Below, piece by piece: positions 9,760 through 21,486 of a stretch of DNA of 64,000 nucleotides. Where the stretch lies: positions 372,001 through 436,000 of the forward strand of contig JAQFVV010006475.1 of assembly GCA_028023455.1 (NCBI GenBank), written 5' to 3'. The position numbers were made by a program, and so were the translations under genes. This DNA is from Epiperipatus broadwayi (lineage: Eukaryota; Onychophora; Udeonychophora; Euonychophora; Peripatidae). How positions within the stretch are numbered: the stretch's first letter is position 1; each line of letters begins with the position of its first letter. The notes under the pieces are model-generated. The model had not been told where the DNA came from. It saw only the letters and a list, made by a program, of their open reading frames with translations, and made no database searches.

Positions 9760-11330
9760 TTACTAGCTGTACCTATGATTTTGCTTGCATTATTAGATTA
9801 TATGAATGTAATATAATTGATAATTAAAATATATTTAAATAATATATTCATGAAATAATTACAGGGATTATTAACAGATAAAAATAACTATTCTAATGCA
9901 TTTTTATAAACAATGTAGATCACTTTTAACTGCTATTGATAGCTTATGTATTATTATTTTATGCAAATATTCTTTAAATACATTTTAATTATCAACTATA
10001 TTTTATTGCTTTGTTTTATTAATGTGAGCAAAGCTGGCTTGTGTTAGCAGAATAATAATAAAAATAAAAGTATAAAAAATATCTAATGTATTTGATTCTG
10101 ATTTTTATATATATGGAGTATATATTCTAAGTAGTAGAAATTTTTTGATGTTTTATTATTTAAATTTTATTTTTGATGTATTGAATACTAAATAACTAAA
10201 TAAAAATTTCCCTCACTAATTCTCACCATTTTATTAGTTGCCTCCTCACATTATTAGAAAGTTTGATAATTAAAACATATTTATATGTTCTACTTTCAAA
10301 CTCTTAACTGTATTCTCACATTATTAAAAAGTTTGATCTCATATTAAAAAGTTTGATAATTAAAATATATTTATGTATCTCATTTTCTATTTTTGATGTA
10401 TTTAATACTAAATAAAATTTTTACTCACTAATTCTTTACATTTCTCTAGCTTTCCCCTTGCATTAATACATAATATTTACATGAAATAATTATCAACAGC
10501 ATTAACACAAAAAATATAACTTTAAAGTAAATTATTTTATATTTCTGTGTAGTAATTTTAAAATGGCTATAAAATTTTAACATTATTTTTAACTGTGGTT
10601 CAAATGAAATTTAAATATATTTATGTAATAAAATTTTACCTGGATTATCAAAAACAAATATCTCCATTTTTCTAATATGTATTTCAACACATAGGCAACA
10701 CCATTTTACTTTAACATGTGAGAATATACTTAAAGGGAAATATTAAAAGTTTATCAAATTCCATATTTCTTTTGCTGTACCCATGACATTTTAAAATTAA
10801 CTTTTTAACTGTTAAATATATTTAAATTGAGATCCCTAAAAATTAATTTCATAGTAAAAAGTTATCAAATTCAGTAGTATTTCTGTTACTGTACCTGTGC
10901 CATTTTAAATTTTTCAGTCACACATTAAACATATATTTAAGCTAAAATCTTAAAAGTTTGTCAAATTCATCATTATAATGGATCTAAATTGAGATTAATA
11001 CATAGTAGAAACACAATTTAATTCATTTAAAATATATTTAAAAAAATCAATTTTTACCTTGCTTTACCAAAAACTACTTTTCATTTATAAAAATTTCCAA
11101 CTCTGTAATATTTTAATCAGTGCTTCCCTCATTTTGTTTTTTAATGACATCATTAGAAAACAATTACATATTTTCCATGCATTTTTATATAGCAAATTGC
11201 ACTTTTTTTAACAAAGTAAAAATTTATATGCTAATAAAATTCTATCCAAAAAAAAATAATGCAAGGTTTTTCAAGATACTTGTTGAGTCACAAACAAACA
11301 AACTTTCACATTTATATAATAATTAGATAA
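9760..11330. repeat. cluster of degenerate interspersed repeat fragments
   Basis: Related words recur with heavy divergence: AGCTGTACCTATGA (9766), CTGTACCCATGACATTTTA (10774) and CTGTACCTGTGCCATTTTA (10890); AGTTTGATAATTAAAACATA (10260) and close variants at 10335-10365; TTTACCTGGATTATCAAAAA (10637) against TTTACCTTGCTTTACCAAAA (11054). This suggests several old copies of one element inserted near or into each other. The unit length and class are not resolvable by eye. Confidence 0.4.
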
Positions 11331-11378
11331 ACATTTTATATTATATTTTTTTATTTGAAAAGAGTAAATGAGGAATGA

Positions 11379-11585
11379 AGATTAATTGAAAACATCAGAG
11401 AGAAAAAGAGAAACTGGATTGGACATATATTAAGAAGAAATTATAGCTTAATGAAAGATGTTTTGGAGGGAATAGTGAGTGAAAATAAGTTAGGATGGAA
11501 GAGATTGACATTATTATTGGATGATATAAGAGATGGGAAGACTTATGTGGAATTGAAGAAAGAGGCAAGGATGAGAATGGAATAG
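11379..11585 (+). pseudogene. C-terminal relic of a non-LTR retrotransposon ORF2
   Basis: A 68-codon frame ends in TAG at 11583-11585. It reads N-W-I-G-H-I-L-R-R-N, the W-x-G-H-x-x-R-R word found near the C-terminus of many LINE ORF2 proteins, followed by V-L-E-G-I and later L-L-L-D-D-I-R, again in the order known from this region. It is followed by a short 3' sequence (to about 11670). It lacks RT and endonuclease, as expected from 5' truncation. A minus-strand open frame over the same bases is a shadow. The clade is not determined; it may or may not belong with the fragment at 5.5 kb. Confidence 0.7.
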
Positions 11586-12944
11586 ATGAATTGATGTTGT
11601 GACTACTCTCTGGACTTGTCTGTTGGACACTGATGTACACATAATAAATTAATGATGAGATGTGATCCATGGTGTTGACATTTTATTTTATTTCTGCTAA
11701 TATATGTGTATTTTTATAATAAAATCTTATAATTTTAAGCATGTGCAGATATTGTTTTATTATAAAGTTCTACATTTAGGGTAGATGCATTCTGTAATCA
11801 TCACGCACTTTTTTGTTTTCTTGCTTAATACTTGAATAGTAAACCAGGTTATGGTAATTAATGATATGGTGTTTTGAGAGATGTTTTATAGAGGCAGTCC
11901 TCCTATTTTGTTTGGTTCACAGTTATATCAAAAGAAAAATGTAATAATAAAAGAAAAAGTTTATTATTAGTAATTCAGAGTTCAAAGATTGATACCAGAA
12001 CTAATAGTTCCAAAAGCCCATCGGTTTTTCATTTGTTACATAAAGTGGTGTCTGATGTGATTATTCTGTAGTAGCAAACAAACTAATTTTTGTATTGCTG
12101 TCATGAGAAAATAGTGATTGTTCCATAATATATATATGTGTGTGTGTGTACTGTACCCTGCCAAAAGACCCATATAAATTTTACAAGTCCATAAATTAGG
12201 CTATACTTTCATTTTCTTTAGGTACAATTTTATGCTCTCATTATTTCAAATTATTTGTGATTTATACCAGCAATTATGAGACCCCAAATATTGTATTCGA
12301 CAAGATCACAAGCCTTTTAACATTAAGCAAATACCTAAGTATCTGTTAAATGGCATAAGATTACCAAGATAGTCATCCTTATTAAGCATCTAGATATTCC
12401 TATGACTAACACTAATAATTAATAAAATATAACAAAATTATAACTATTTACTTTTAATGTTAATTAATTAATACGATTATAATATGACTTTACTGAATAT
12501 TTATTTTCAATCATTACTATTCTAATAAGGTTATAATTAATAATAATATAAGGAGATCTCAGGATTATCACTGCTTCTTAATTAACATTTTAGATAACCT
12601 ATTACATATAAAAAAAGGATTTTACTTAAATCTATAGTTAATGTAATAACACTGGTCAACAAATTTAAATTGTTTTGAAGTAACATTGATTAAACACAGC
12701 TATATATAAAGTTTTTTATGGTCCTAAATCTGAAAATAATATGCTAAATAGTGTAACATTCAGTTTTTTTGTTACAGGAATTGATGGTCAAATAAAAAAA
12801 AGAAGACATTTTTTGCAGTATAATGTTAGCTTAATAAAAATAAGTATAACATGTTAAATCTAAGCAAAGACATTTGACTAGGGATTATGTGCAATAAAAA
12901 TTATAAAATGTTACATGAAGATATCAAACCATGGACAAAATATT
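11586..12944. other. AT-rich DNA, no gene recognised
   Basis: A TG dinucleotide run at about 12136-12150 and AT-rich sequence. The last 300 bp may be the 3' flank of the minus-strand pseudogene that follows, but nothing there is coding. Confidence 0.5.
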
Positions 12945-14370
12945 TCATGTTTTTGTCTTATGTTCAGTACAGTCATCTCTTTTTTAAAAAACCAACAAAT
13001 AATCAGCCAATATAGATGGGTTCCAGCATCCCTGGTATCATATTTCCATTGTCCTGATGAAATCTCTTTCCTTGTTCATCACGTACTGCACCCAAATTTT
13101 ATGGAAAAAAATCCAAATGTGAGTGCACAAAATGCATTTTTAAGAACATGCGACATCCCAGTAGTTCATAGGCTTTTAAAAGTTTGTTTATAAGGATTTT
13201 ATAGTTCTCATCTTTCTTGTTACTTAGAAATCCCCTTATTACACTTCCAAAACAGGTCCAAGCTGCCAATTCCTTGTCATTTAATTTTTTTTTGAAAAAG
13301 ATAATCACTTATGAGTTTCCTTATTTGAGATCTGATAAAGATGCCTTTTTTTTTAGTTTTGCATCACTTAACTGAGGAAATATTTCTATTAGGTACTTGA
13401 AACCATACCTTCTTTTTCCATAGATTTAACAAAGTTTTTCATTAGTCCAAGCTTAATATAGAGAGGTGGAAGAAGTACCTTTTTTGGGTTAACAATAGAG
13501 AATATTTTATGTTTGCAGTACCTGGTTCAAAATAAGTTCTGTCACTTTTTTAATGAAATTTTATTGTGTTGATTGACTGTCCCATAGACACCAAAAACAA
13601 TACTTTGTAAACCCACCCTGAAACCTTAGCAATATACCTAACATTTTTAATTAAATCTCCACAAGTATCCCATTGATACTGTTCATATTTTACTTGAATT
13701 TGTATGGTAACTCAGTTATTATAGTTTTCTTTCATTGTCACTGAATGGGCTAAAAGAATAGATGGTTTTTTGTTTACATTATGAAGCAAGACTGTTTTAA
13801 GGTTAGATAAATATGCCACTCAGAAGGTACATGTTCCATATTAAGATTAGTCATTAAACCATCAATATCATAACAGATACATAGTGATCCTTCCATTTTA
13901 CAAAAACTTAAAAAATATTGTATTTTTGGTAATGTGAAACACATTTTTATCTAACAGGTTGCACTGTTGAAGTCGGGAACACACAAGTTCAGATTTTTGT
14001 TTTGATAAACCCAGGTCATGTGCTAAATCATTTAATTTGTTCTGAGTTATTAAGTGAGATTCACTGGTAGTTCATAAAAATGTAGGGTTACTACTGGTAT
14101 TCTCAGAAACTTGTGGATCAGATCCTGATGAAAAATTAGAATCACTGGGAAACATAACGTTCAAGTTTAAAGGTGCAATCGGCAATGGTAATTGCTGGCT
14201 ATAAGGAATTGGCCTGAGTGCAGAAGGCAAATTTGGATACTCAACTTTGTCTCTTTGCTTTTTTGAATCCCCTTTTGTTTTAGTGATACAGAAATAGCAA
14301 TCACTTACATGGTCAGAAGTTCCTTCCACACCATAGAACAGTCAATGGCATAGAATTTTTCTAACAATGC
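12945..14370 (-). pseudogene. pseudogene of an uncharacterised multicopy invertebrate protein family
   Basis: Read on the minus strand, many frame-shifted segments follow the order of a protein I know as an unnamed, many-copy predicted protein of aphids, hydra and other invertebrates; function unknown, possibly transposon-derived. In order: S-D-H-V-S-D-C-Y-F-C (about 14290), Y-P-N-L-P-S-A-L-R-P (about 14230), D-L-G-L-S-K (about 14010), S-R-L-Q-Q-C-N-L-L (about 13960), L-L-H-N-V-N-K and L-A-H-S-V (about 13780), W-D-T-C-G-D (about 13670), V-L-L-P-P-L-Y-I-K-L-G-L-M-K-N-F (about 13470), a longer open piece at 13099-13308 with M-H-F-V-H-S-H-L-D-F-F-P, then D-E-Q-G-K-R-F-H-Q-D (about 13060) and a stop at 12945-12947. 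At least five frameshifts or stops. No introns are evident, which suits a mobile or retrocopied origin. Confidence 0.65.
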
Positions 14371-15593
14371 ATTTCATTTATTATAATCTATTGATAACGC
14401 TAAACAAAATAAGATTTAAAACAATTGAATAAATAAATAAAACAAGTTATCAATTTTTTTGATATTTAAATATTCCTATATCTTTATAATACCTATCTAA
14501 AATTTAATGATTAAAACTATTCAAAAATCAACAATTAGTTTTAAAAGATTTTTCTTCTTCTTAAAACATAACACAAGTTTATCAAATTTCATCCTTGAAG
14601 AGGTTTGGTTTCCATGGTGACAAAAACATTTTAAACAACTTATAGTTGGGGTCCCCCTTCACTGATTTCCTTAACATAAAATGAACTGCAGAAATTCCAA
14701 TGTAAACAATTATTTCCCAATTAGACACTTTTACTTTTACTTACAATAAAACATCTTTCTTTTTAATACAATAATAAAATCCATCATACATAACTGGCTT
14801 AATGAAATAATAAACCACATTCCAACACAGTTTACTTGATTCAAATTACTAATTAAATATACTTTTGCTTGCTTTCTACTAGCATTAAATCTGGCTTTTC
14901 TTAGATAAATATTTTAATTAATATTATTCACTGATTTACTTTTCATTACCTTTAAGTTTCTGTAACTCAAATTCACATGAAGATTTTTCCTTCTGTTTAT
15001 ATATTCCAATTCTGTCCATTATAGTTTTTATTACAAATACAAATATCATCAGCTTTCTTGGTAATTAACTTATGTATTAATATAATACTCACTGTTTTTG
15101 TATCTAACTCTGTTTTTATCTTACAACATGCTTGCATAAATTTACCATTTTCCTTCCATTGTTTCTGGTACTTTATGTGAAATAATGATTTCAATTAGAT
15201 CTTTTTCAGAACACTGAATATTGGTTTGCTGTCAGCAAAGATTTTTAAGGTTTCTTTATTCCATTGTTTTAAAAAAAATTTTTTTTAGATTATTAACTAA
15301 ATACTAATTTGTTTACTTTTTAAACTAAAAAATAATAATAATTTAAACTAAATTTGATGGAAAGAACTAACTTATTTTCTACCCATCCGTAATTTTTACA
15401 GTCAATCCCTAAAACGTGCTTATTTTTTTAAAACATTTCAAATCATGATATCTCATTGATCAAATCTTTAACTCTTTTTATAATGAATATTTAATTAGTT
15501 ACAAACAGTTTAAATAATTTTTTAAAGCCAATATTATTCTTAGAAATATTTACTGACAAAAAAAAATATCTTTAATAAACTTAATAAAAAAAG
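14371..15593. other. AT-rich DNA without recognisable gene
   Basis: Only short frames and homopolymer runs. I see no conserved motif or repeat copy shared with the rest of the window. Confidence 0.55.
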
Positions 15594-15769
15594 GGTTGTT
15601 TTCTCATCCTTGGTGTTCCCCACAGGATGGTGTTGATGTTAATCAAAAACATATACATATAACGATTCCGGGACGGACCTAAATGATCGATTTGATCTAA
15701 AAAGATGATTTCTTAGATTTGTAATAAAATATTCTACTAACTAATACTATTATATGATGTTAGTTTTTT

Positions 15770-16110
15770 CATTTTTGTAAATGTTTATTAATCTTATCTT
15801 GTTTTTGAGTTTGTGTGTGTGTGTCTTTAAAGTTACGGTGTTTTTCTAATTTTTTTTTTTTTTTTTGGACTTTACGTGTGTCTTTTTAAAGTTACGGTCT
15901 TTTTTTTTTTTTTGCAAGAGTAAATCAATAATTTTATTCAAAAGCAAGACATAAGTAAATGTTTATTAATCTTATCTTGTTTTTGAGTTTGTGTGTGTGT
16001 CTTTAAAGTTACGGGGCTTTTTCTCATTTTTTTTGGACTTTATGTGTTTTTTTAAAGTTACGATATTTTTGGTCAAGAGTAAATCAATCATTTTATTAAA
16101 AAAACAAGAC
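15770..16110. repeat. tandem duplication inside transposon copy L
   Basis: A unit of about 190 bp (15770-15957) recurs at 15958-16110 in a shorter form. Both open with GTAAATGTTTATTAATCTTA, carry GTGTGTGTGTCTTTAAAGTT, and end near AAGAGTAAATCAAT. Poly-T length accounts for most of the difference. Confidence 0.8.
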
Positions 16111-16149
16111 GTAATTCTAAATCTATCAAAAGTAACGTAATTTATATAA

Positions 16150-16640
16150 TACAATTTAGAATTGATACCTGACTACTATTAGTAAGGACCGTCATTGAAA
16201 GACTTGATTGAAAAATGATACCCGACTAATTTCCGTTTTTTTTTTTGGGGGGGGGGGCAGTAATGAATCAGAAAGTGGGTTGTTTTTGTTAAGTCTGTCT
16301 ATATAAAAAGGGTACCGTTATTGAAATACTAAATTTAAAAATGATAACCGACTAATTTGTGTTTCTTTTGACAGTAATTAATCAGAAAGTGGGTTTCTTT
16401 TTTTTTTTTGTGGTAAATTGAAAAAATCAAACCCCGTTGAATTTTCTTTTTTTTAAAAACAGTAATTAATCAGGAACTGGGTTGTTTTTGTTAGTGTGTA
16501 GATATAAAAACTAATCTTATTTTGAAATAATAAATGTAACAAAAAAAAAATAATACCCGACTAAATTTCTTTTTTGGACAAGTAATTACTAATAATTAGA
16601 CACGGGGTTATTTTTGTTTGTGCGTATATATATAGCAAAA
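16150..16640. repeat. array of about four 90-120 bp units in transposon copy L
   Basis: The word CAGTAATTAATCAGAAAGTG or a close variant occurs near 16255, 16371, 16460 and 16577, each followed by a T-rich part, a TATA-like TCTATATAAAAAG or variant, and an ATGATACCCGACTAA word. The reverse complement of this unit makes up the longer array in copy R. Confidence 0.8.
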
Positions 16641-17233
16641 GTAACTGGACACAGACGAATTCTCATGAAAACGGTACTTTTCGCGTGATCTTTCAAATTT
16701 TTTTCCCTTCTGCACCCTTAAAAGCAATTTTTGAGGGTTACCCGTTCATAATGGAATCTTCAGGACATTATTACTAAACTTACAACAGTAAAGTAAGTTA
16801 CAACACATTAAAAAAAATAGACATCTTATCAAATTTTAAAAAACTATGACTGCTTCAAATACACACACTCTCACACGAAACTACAGAGAAAATAGATATT
16901 CTACTATTACAAGAAAATGATGAACAAAATCGACTACTATGGCAGCCAATCAAGGCATTTCTTTCTCTTTGCTTTTAGCATAGAAAAAAGCCATAACAGG
17001 CAGCCGTCGGGAACTCTTTCTGTGTTTTATCATAGAAAGAAGTCTCTTTGTGTTGGCTTCTGTCGCCACCACCGCCTCCCTCCATCCAACATAACGTGAG
17101 GACTCTTTTCTGTATTTATAACGTAGAAAAATTCCTCTTTTGTTGGGTGAAGGCTGGTGAAACGGTATATTTCTAGGAATTGACCTAGAAATAGCAACAT
17201 CTTGAGGTGAACACCAGGGATGAGAAAACAACC

Positions 17234-17829
17234 GGTAAAAGTTAATTTACAACTAATTTAAACAATTTTAATTTTCTCTTTTACAGACTAAATCCTAAAT
17301 TGACTTTCTAAATCTTTTATCACAAAATAATAAAAATCAATATTATAATATTTATTTTTAAAAATAAGTTGAAATCTTACCAGAAATAGCCATTTCTTTA
17401 TTAGATCATACGGTACAATCATAATTACATATATCTGTAGCATATATTTTATTTATAAAGATTATATTTGAACTTCACTACAATTTTAAATATTATTTAA
17501 AAAGTTATCTATTAACAAATACTAGTAAGTTATACTGCATTATTTTTATTTCTTATATGCTTTGAAAATAAGTAACAACTAACTTAAAGAACTCATATTA
17601 ATCAAATTCAAATCATCTTAGCTCAAACCTCAAATAACCAATGTAAATCATATCTTTCATAGCTTTACAACCAAATATATTTATTTTATAAAATTTAAAA
17701 TTATTCCCTTAAAATTTACTTTTAATTTCATTTTTTATGGGGTGTACCAATCTAAAAGGGCATTATATATGTGTGTGTAATAACATTATAAATCAGTGTC
17801 TGTATTTCTTTGAAGCAATATAGGTAGGT
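17234..17829. other. AT-rich spacer, no gene
   Basis: Lies between the DNA transposon and Penelope-like element 2. A short GT run at about 17768-17778. Nothing else recognised. Confidence 0.55.
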
Positions 17830-18335
17830 AATCTTATAATTAAATATTAGTAAATATAGTAATCAAAAATTTTTGAAAAGTACAAAAAATATAATTGTCA
17901 TTTAGGAGCGCTTTTGCCTATCCTCATAGTCTTTGTCAACTAATACTTTGAAAGGTTAACCTTCCCATAACTCTGTGATCTTAGCATTTGCTGCCTGCCT
18001 ATTGATTGTCTTGCTTTTATTTATATATTAATATAGCTTCTTTTATTTTCCTTTTATTGTTATGTCTTTCAGTTTGCAATATTTTTACATTATTATAATT
18101 GAAATTAAAACTATATATGCATGATTTATTATGGTTGTAAAAAATGGAAGCTGATACATTATCATTATCTTTGCAATTTTGTTTTGTATTTTGAATACTC
18201 TTTAATAACAGCAAGTGCTCTTTAATTCTTTTCTCCAATGTACATCTTGATTCCCCTATATATCCACTACCATGCCTACATATCCATTTATAAGTGATGC
18301 AATTTTTATTTATAAATAAAGTCGATAATCTTTGT
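17830..18335 (-). pseudogene. Penelope-like element 2, inverted half (GIY-YIG endonuclease remnant)
   Basis: Read on the minus strand from about 18303: C-I-T-Y-K-W-I-C, G-S-G-Y-I-G-E-S-R-C, L-E-K-R-I-K-E-H, then an open stretch 18017-18238 ending in K-R-K-I-K-E-A-I-L-I, the same order as in Penelope-like element 1. The sequence is a different subfamily, alignable at protein but hardly at DNA level with element 1. Beyond the stop, 17830-18010 is about 90 percent identical to the reverse complement of 23648-23845, which marks the shared 3' tail of the two halves. RT is absent from this half. Nuclease core words survive, but the N-terminal part is lost. Confidence 0.75.
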
Positions 18336-18339
18336 AAAT

Positions 18340-18893
18340 ATTCATTGAAGGCAAAAATAGTGAAATGTATTCTAATGAATTGTTAAATGTTGGCTATAAT
18401 TACAATCATATTTATTATACTATTAAAATTTTTAATACAAAATATAAAAATAAATAAAAATTAATAATAAGATTGATTCTTCTAATAAAAAAATTTGGAT
18501 ATCAATACCATATATTTCAAATCATCAAGAAAATTTTATAAAAAAAATTTATAAAGGTATATGTGACATTGCATTTTATGCACACCCTACTTGAAAGAAA
18601 TTAATAAATAACTTTAAAGATAAATCCTCATTTATAAATAAAAACTGCATCATTTGTAAATCAATATATGTGTGGTAGTGGATATATAGGGAATCAAGAT
18701 GTACATTGGAGAAAAAGAACTAAAGAGCACTTGCTGTTAATAAAGAAGGTTCAAAGTACGAAACAAAATTGCAAAGGTAATAATAACATATCAGTTTCTG
18801 TTTTTTACAACCATAATAAATCATGTATATATGGTTTTAATTTCAATGATAATAATGTAAAAATATAGCAAACTGAAAGAAATAATAAATAAA
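18340..18893 (+). pseudogene. Penelope-like element 2, sense half, 5' part
   Basis: Plus-strand codons give N-E-L-L-N-V-G-Y-N-Y-N (compare N-E-L-L-K-V-G-Y-D-K-N of element 1), then W-I-S-I-P-Y-type words near 18500, then an open piece 18668-18868 with C-G-S-G-Y-I-G and K-R-T-K-E-H, the GIY-YIG region. Several stops. It breaks off at about 18893 in the basic stretch after Q-T-E-R-N-N-K, and the expected continuation (K-K-A-M-L-I-C-K) is found 4.7 kb downstream at 23605. Its head faces the head of the inverted half at 17830-18335, repeating the architecture of element 1. Confidence 0.72.
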
Positions 18894-19139
18894 ATGTAAC
18901 AGTAGCTGGGTTCAAACCCTCTTACAAAAGGAGAGAAAATGTAGATTTTAGATAATTTATTATTATTATTATTTTATAATTATTGGAAAAGTCACACAGA
19001 CAAATGTATGTGTATTTGCTGGAATGTTTGGGTATAGGTAAATATTTTAATTGGCATACATGTATATAGGTAAATGTTGTTTTTGGAAGAAAAAAAAAGT
19101 AAAAAACTAAGAGATTTTAAAGCGTGTAAAAGAAAAGTT

Positions 19140-19430
19140 TCTTTTACAGTTATACGTATCTCTTATTGTTCAAAAAACAAATCTAACTACTTGATGGCTA
19201 CCTCATTTTTTTAATTAAATGGATTTTGTAGAAATACTTTTTAAAATTAATGAATGTGGAATGCCCATTATTTATTGATTTCTTTTTGACTTCTTTTGTC
19301 TAGTTAAAGTCGACGAAAAGAGTGCAATTAAAAAGTTCCAAGAATTTTAAAAAAAAAAAAGATAAGTAAAAGTCGAGGTTGCTAAGTGGTTTTTCTTTTG
19401 TTGGCATTTTTATAAAAATATATTTTTTGA
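19140..19430 (+). repeat. interspersed repeat, copy 1 (partner at 49590-50060, opposite strand)
   Basis: GTTGCTAAGTGGTTTTTCTTTTGTT (cited as its first 20: GTTGCTAAGTGGTTTTTCTT) at 19379-19403 recurs exactly in reverse complement near 49775-49800. Flanking text aligns with gaps: GGAATGCCCATTA here against GGAATGTCCATTA there, and TTGTCTAGTTA against TTGTCTAATTA. Confidence 0.6.
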
Positions 19431-19504
19431 AAACAAAGAAATACCAGAGATAAGAAGAAAGGAAACTCAGATTATTAATTAAAAATAGATAGTTTTTTTT
19501 GCTG

Positions 19505-19575
19505 AGCTGACGGTGTAACGGTCAGAATCGTCTATCTCACTAACACACTACAGAATTCAAACCCCAGACATGAAA
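19505..19575 (+). ncRNA. tRNA-like head, probable SINE remnant
   Basis: GGTGTAACGGTCAGAATCG resembles an A box and GAATTCAAACC, about 35 bp further on, a B box (RNA polymerase III internal promoter). The T-stem and anticodon stem do not pair well, so this is not a functional tRNA. The following 200 bp (to about 19790) may be the SINE body; its end is not clear. Confidence 0.4.
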
Positions 19576-20330
19576 CTGAACCTTCTAGGAGGGGTTGCCT
19601 TCTAGATATACTAAGTTCGAATCTAAAGTCCAATTTTCACAGCGCCATCTACGTGATAACGCATCTGGTGCCACTACTAGTATAACCTTTGACCGGTGCC
19701 TGGTGGTCAGGGAGAAACAAAAGACTCTATACTAAAAGAAGTTTGGGTGGCTAATTAACGTCTATGGATTTACAAAAGAAATGCAGAAAATATATATATA
19801 TAGACTGAGACAGTGATAGGAATCAAATAAAATAAGAGATCAAATTTAGTTTTAAATAATTTCACACAATTTATTTATATAAATTATATATAGATAACGC
19901 CACTGTCTGCTTATATGAGACAGGGACGCGTATTAAATAATTGTTGGCATTATATTTCAATAAATGACAAAAGGTTTTAAAACAAAGTGATATATTCTAT
20001 TCCTCAGGCTAATAGCATTACGATAATGTGCTTGACGAGATAGGAACATGTGCGAGATGCTTTGAGTAATTATACAAGTTTAAGAAAATATTTGAAACTT
20101 AAGTGTTCTAAAATATTTATTGATTTCGAGAATAGCATGGACTAAAGCTTACTAAGCAACAAAGGGAATGTGATCAAAGCATTTATTTGATAATAATATT
20201 AATAGAGTTACATTGGGAGGTCAGTATTGCTGATAATGAATTTATTAAAGTTGGAGGGTGTGACACGTTTAAGTCACGGATGCTTTGTAAAATAAATATA
20301 AAATAAAACAACATTGAAGATCCGGAATAA

Positions 20331-20579
20331 TTACGGAGGGCATCTTGCCGCTAACGCTAACCCGTAGGAAAGTATTTTGACGAACAGCCGAAACTTAGCG
20401 ACTGTGCGACAATTGCGTTTAATTCCCAGGGGTGTCATTTGGGACACCCTTTGCCTGGAAAGTGCAAGCGTGGAGAGAACGGCCTCAGCCGTGTAAAGAA
20501 TCCTTGGAAAAATAAAACAAAGCGGTCTCAACAACCAATTCATGTACCAGCAATACGAGACTAGAGTATATAAAAACAT
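20331..20579 (-). other. GC-richer block with short open frame, unassigned
   Basis: An 83-codon frame on the minus strand with no recognised motif. The surrounding 20300-20560 is richer in G and C than its neighbours, and the minus strand has a TATA-like TTTTTATATACTC near its upstream edge. It could be an LTR-like regulatory block of the 4.7-kb insertion. I do not claim it is a gene. Confidence 0.25.
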
Positions 20580-21232
20580 ACTGAATGGGTTTTACTTGGA
20601 TTAAGAGAAATGCCCAATCAAATTCCCCGAAATTCATTTAAAAGGGTCCGCACATTCTCGACGTCAATGATGAACTTTATAATTAAAGTAGAACACAGTA
20701 ATTAAAATAGGAAAATGCATGCTTGCGGGTTTAAAAAGGAAGTATAGATTTATATATGCAAACATGCATTAAGGGACACATTTAACCATTGACTTCGCAC
20801 ATACTCTTACATTAGATTAAAATCAATAACATGTAGATTTTAAACTATGTGATTATATTATATTAAAGAAAAGAATCGCCCTCGAACGAGTGATTTGCAA
20901 GATAATAAAATTGGAAAATTATAAATTTAAAATATGCCTTAATAGCGGCGTCTTACTTTCAATAAAGGGAATAGTTCACTCGGTCAAAGACGATTCTGAC
21001 ACATTATCATAATAAAATAAAAGAAAGCTTTATAAATAGAAAATATTAACCTAAGGATAGAGAGCAAAACTGTTGAGTATATCTAAACACGTTAAAGAAA
21101 TACGTAATGAAGTTATGTGAAATATAAGAAAAACAATTTTAAATAGCTATAGCATGTTAGTTATCACAAGAGCTCTTGGGTTAATTTAGGTTACCTCTGT
21201 AGACGCTTTGGCAGGTAGATGTTCGGCAGGTT

Positions 21233-21358
21233 TTATAATTCAGCAGCAAAATCTGGAATGTTCATATTTTTGGCAGCGGCAGCAGCAGTTCCGGGGTCCA
21301 TGTGATAACTTCCGATGGTATGGAGCAGCGGCTGGATATTCCAAGGGGACATAGCCAT
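21233..21358 (-). CDS. short hypothetical frame downstream of a TATA box
   Basis: The ATG at 21356-21358 sits in a good context (AAGATGG, A at -3). The frame gives 41 residues including a run of five alanines and ends at 21233. A consensus TATA box lies 120 bp upstream on the same strand, and AG/GTAACC just past the stop, near 21190-21195, resembles a splice donor. No protein family is recognised. The local composition is GC-richer than the surroundings. It could be the first exon of an element-borne or host gene, or part of an LTR-like leader; evidence for translation is only the context. Confidence 0.25.
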   Translation of the reverse strand: MAMSPWNIQPLLHTIGSYHMDPGTAAAAAKNMNIPDFAAEL

Positions 21359-21477
21359 CTTAATGCCTCTACTTTGACATGTCAAGGTTAGCAAATTATT
21401 ACAATAGAATACAGAATGATTTCTCTTAGACACATTAGAATAAAAAACAACTAACTCGACAACAAAAGAAAAATCTC

Positions 21478-21486
21478 CTTTTTATA
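21478..21486 (-). promoter_or_regulatory. TATA box of a minus-strand promoter
   Basis: Minus strand reads CTATAAAAAGG, a near-perfect TATA box, upstream of the short frame at 21233-21358. Confidence 0.45.

Larger units (their letters stand above)
15594..17233 (-). mobile_element. non-autonomous DNA transposon, copy L (about 1.64 kb)
   Basis: Terminal inverted repeats of about 28 bp: the left end begins GGTTGTTTTCTCATCC and the right end, reverse-complemented, begins GGTTGTTTTCTCATCC with only two or three mismatches over the next dozen bases. The same family lies in reverse orientation at 25447-25926 joined to 33595-34899. Inside are a 190-bp duplication, about four units of a 90-120 bp array, and a 600-bp unique part towards 17233 with TTTCTAGG words. 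No protein was recognised. Flanking 8-mers (15586-15593 and 17234-17241) agree at five of eight positions. Strand is set relative to copy R, called plus here. Confidence 0.8.

Noticed and set aside
11395-11670. 91-codon minus-strand frame
   Set aside because: Shadow of the plus-strand LINE C-terminal relic at 11379-11585, which has a recognisable W-x-G-H word.
16950-17231. 93-codon minus-strand frame in transposon copy L
   Set aside because: The corresponding part of copy R (25450-25700) does not keep the frame; not a transposase.
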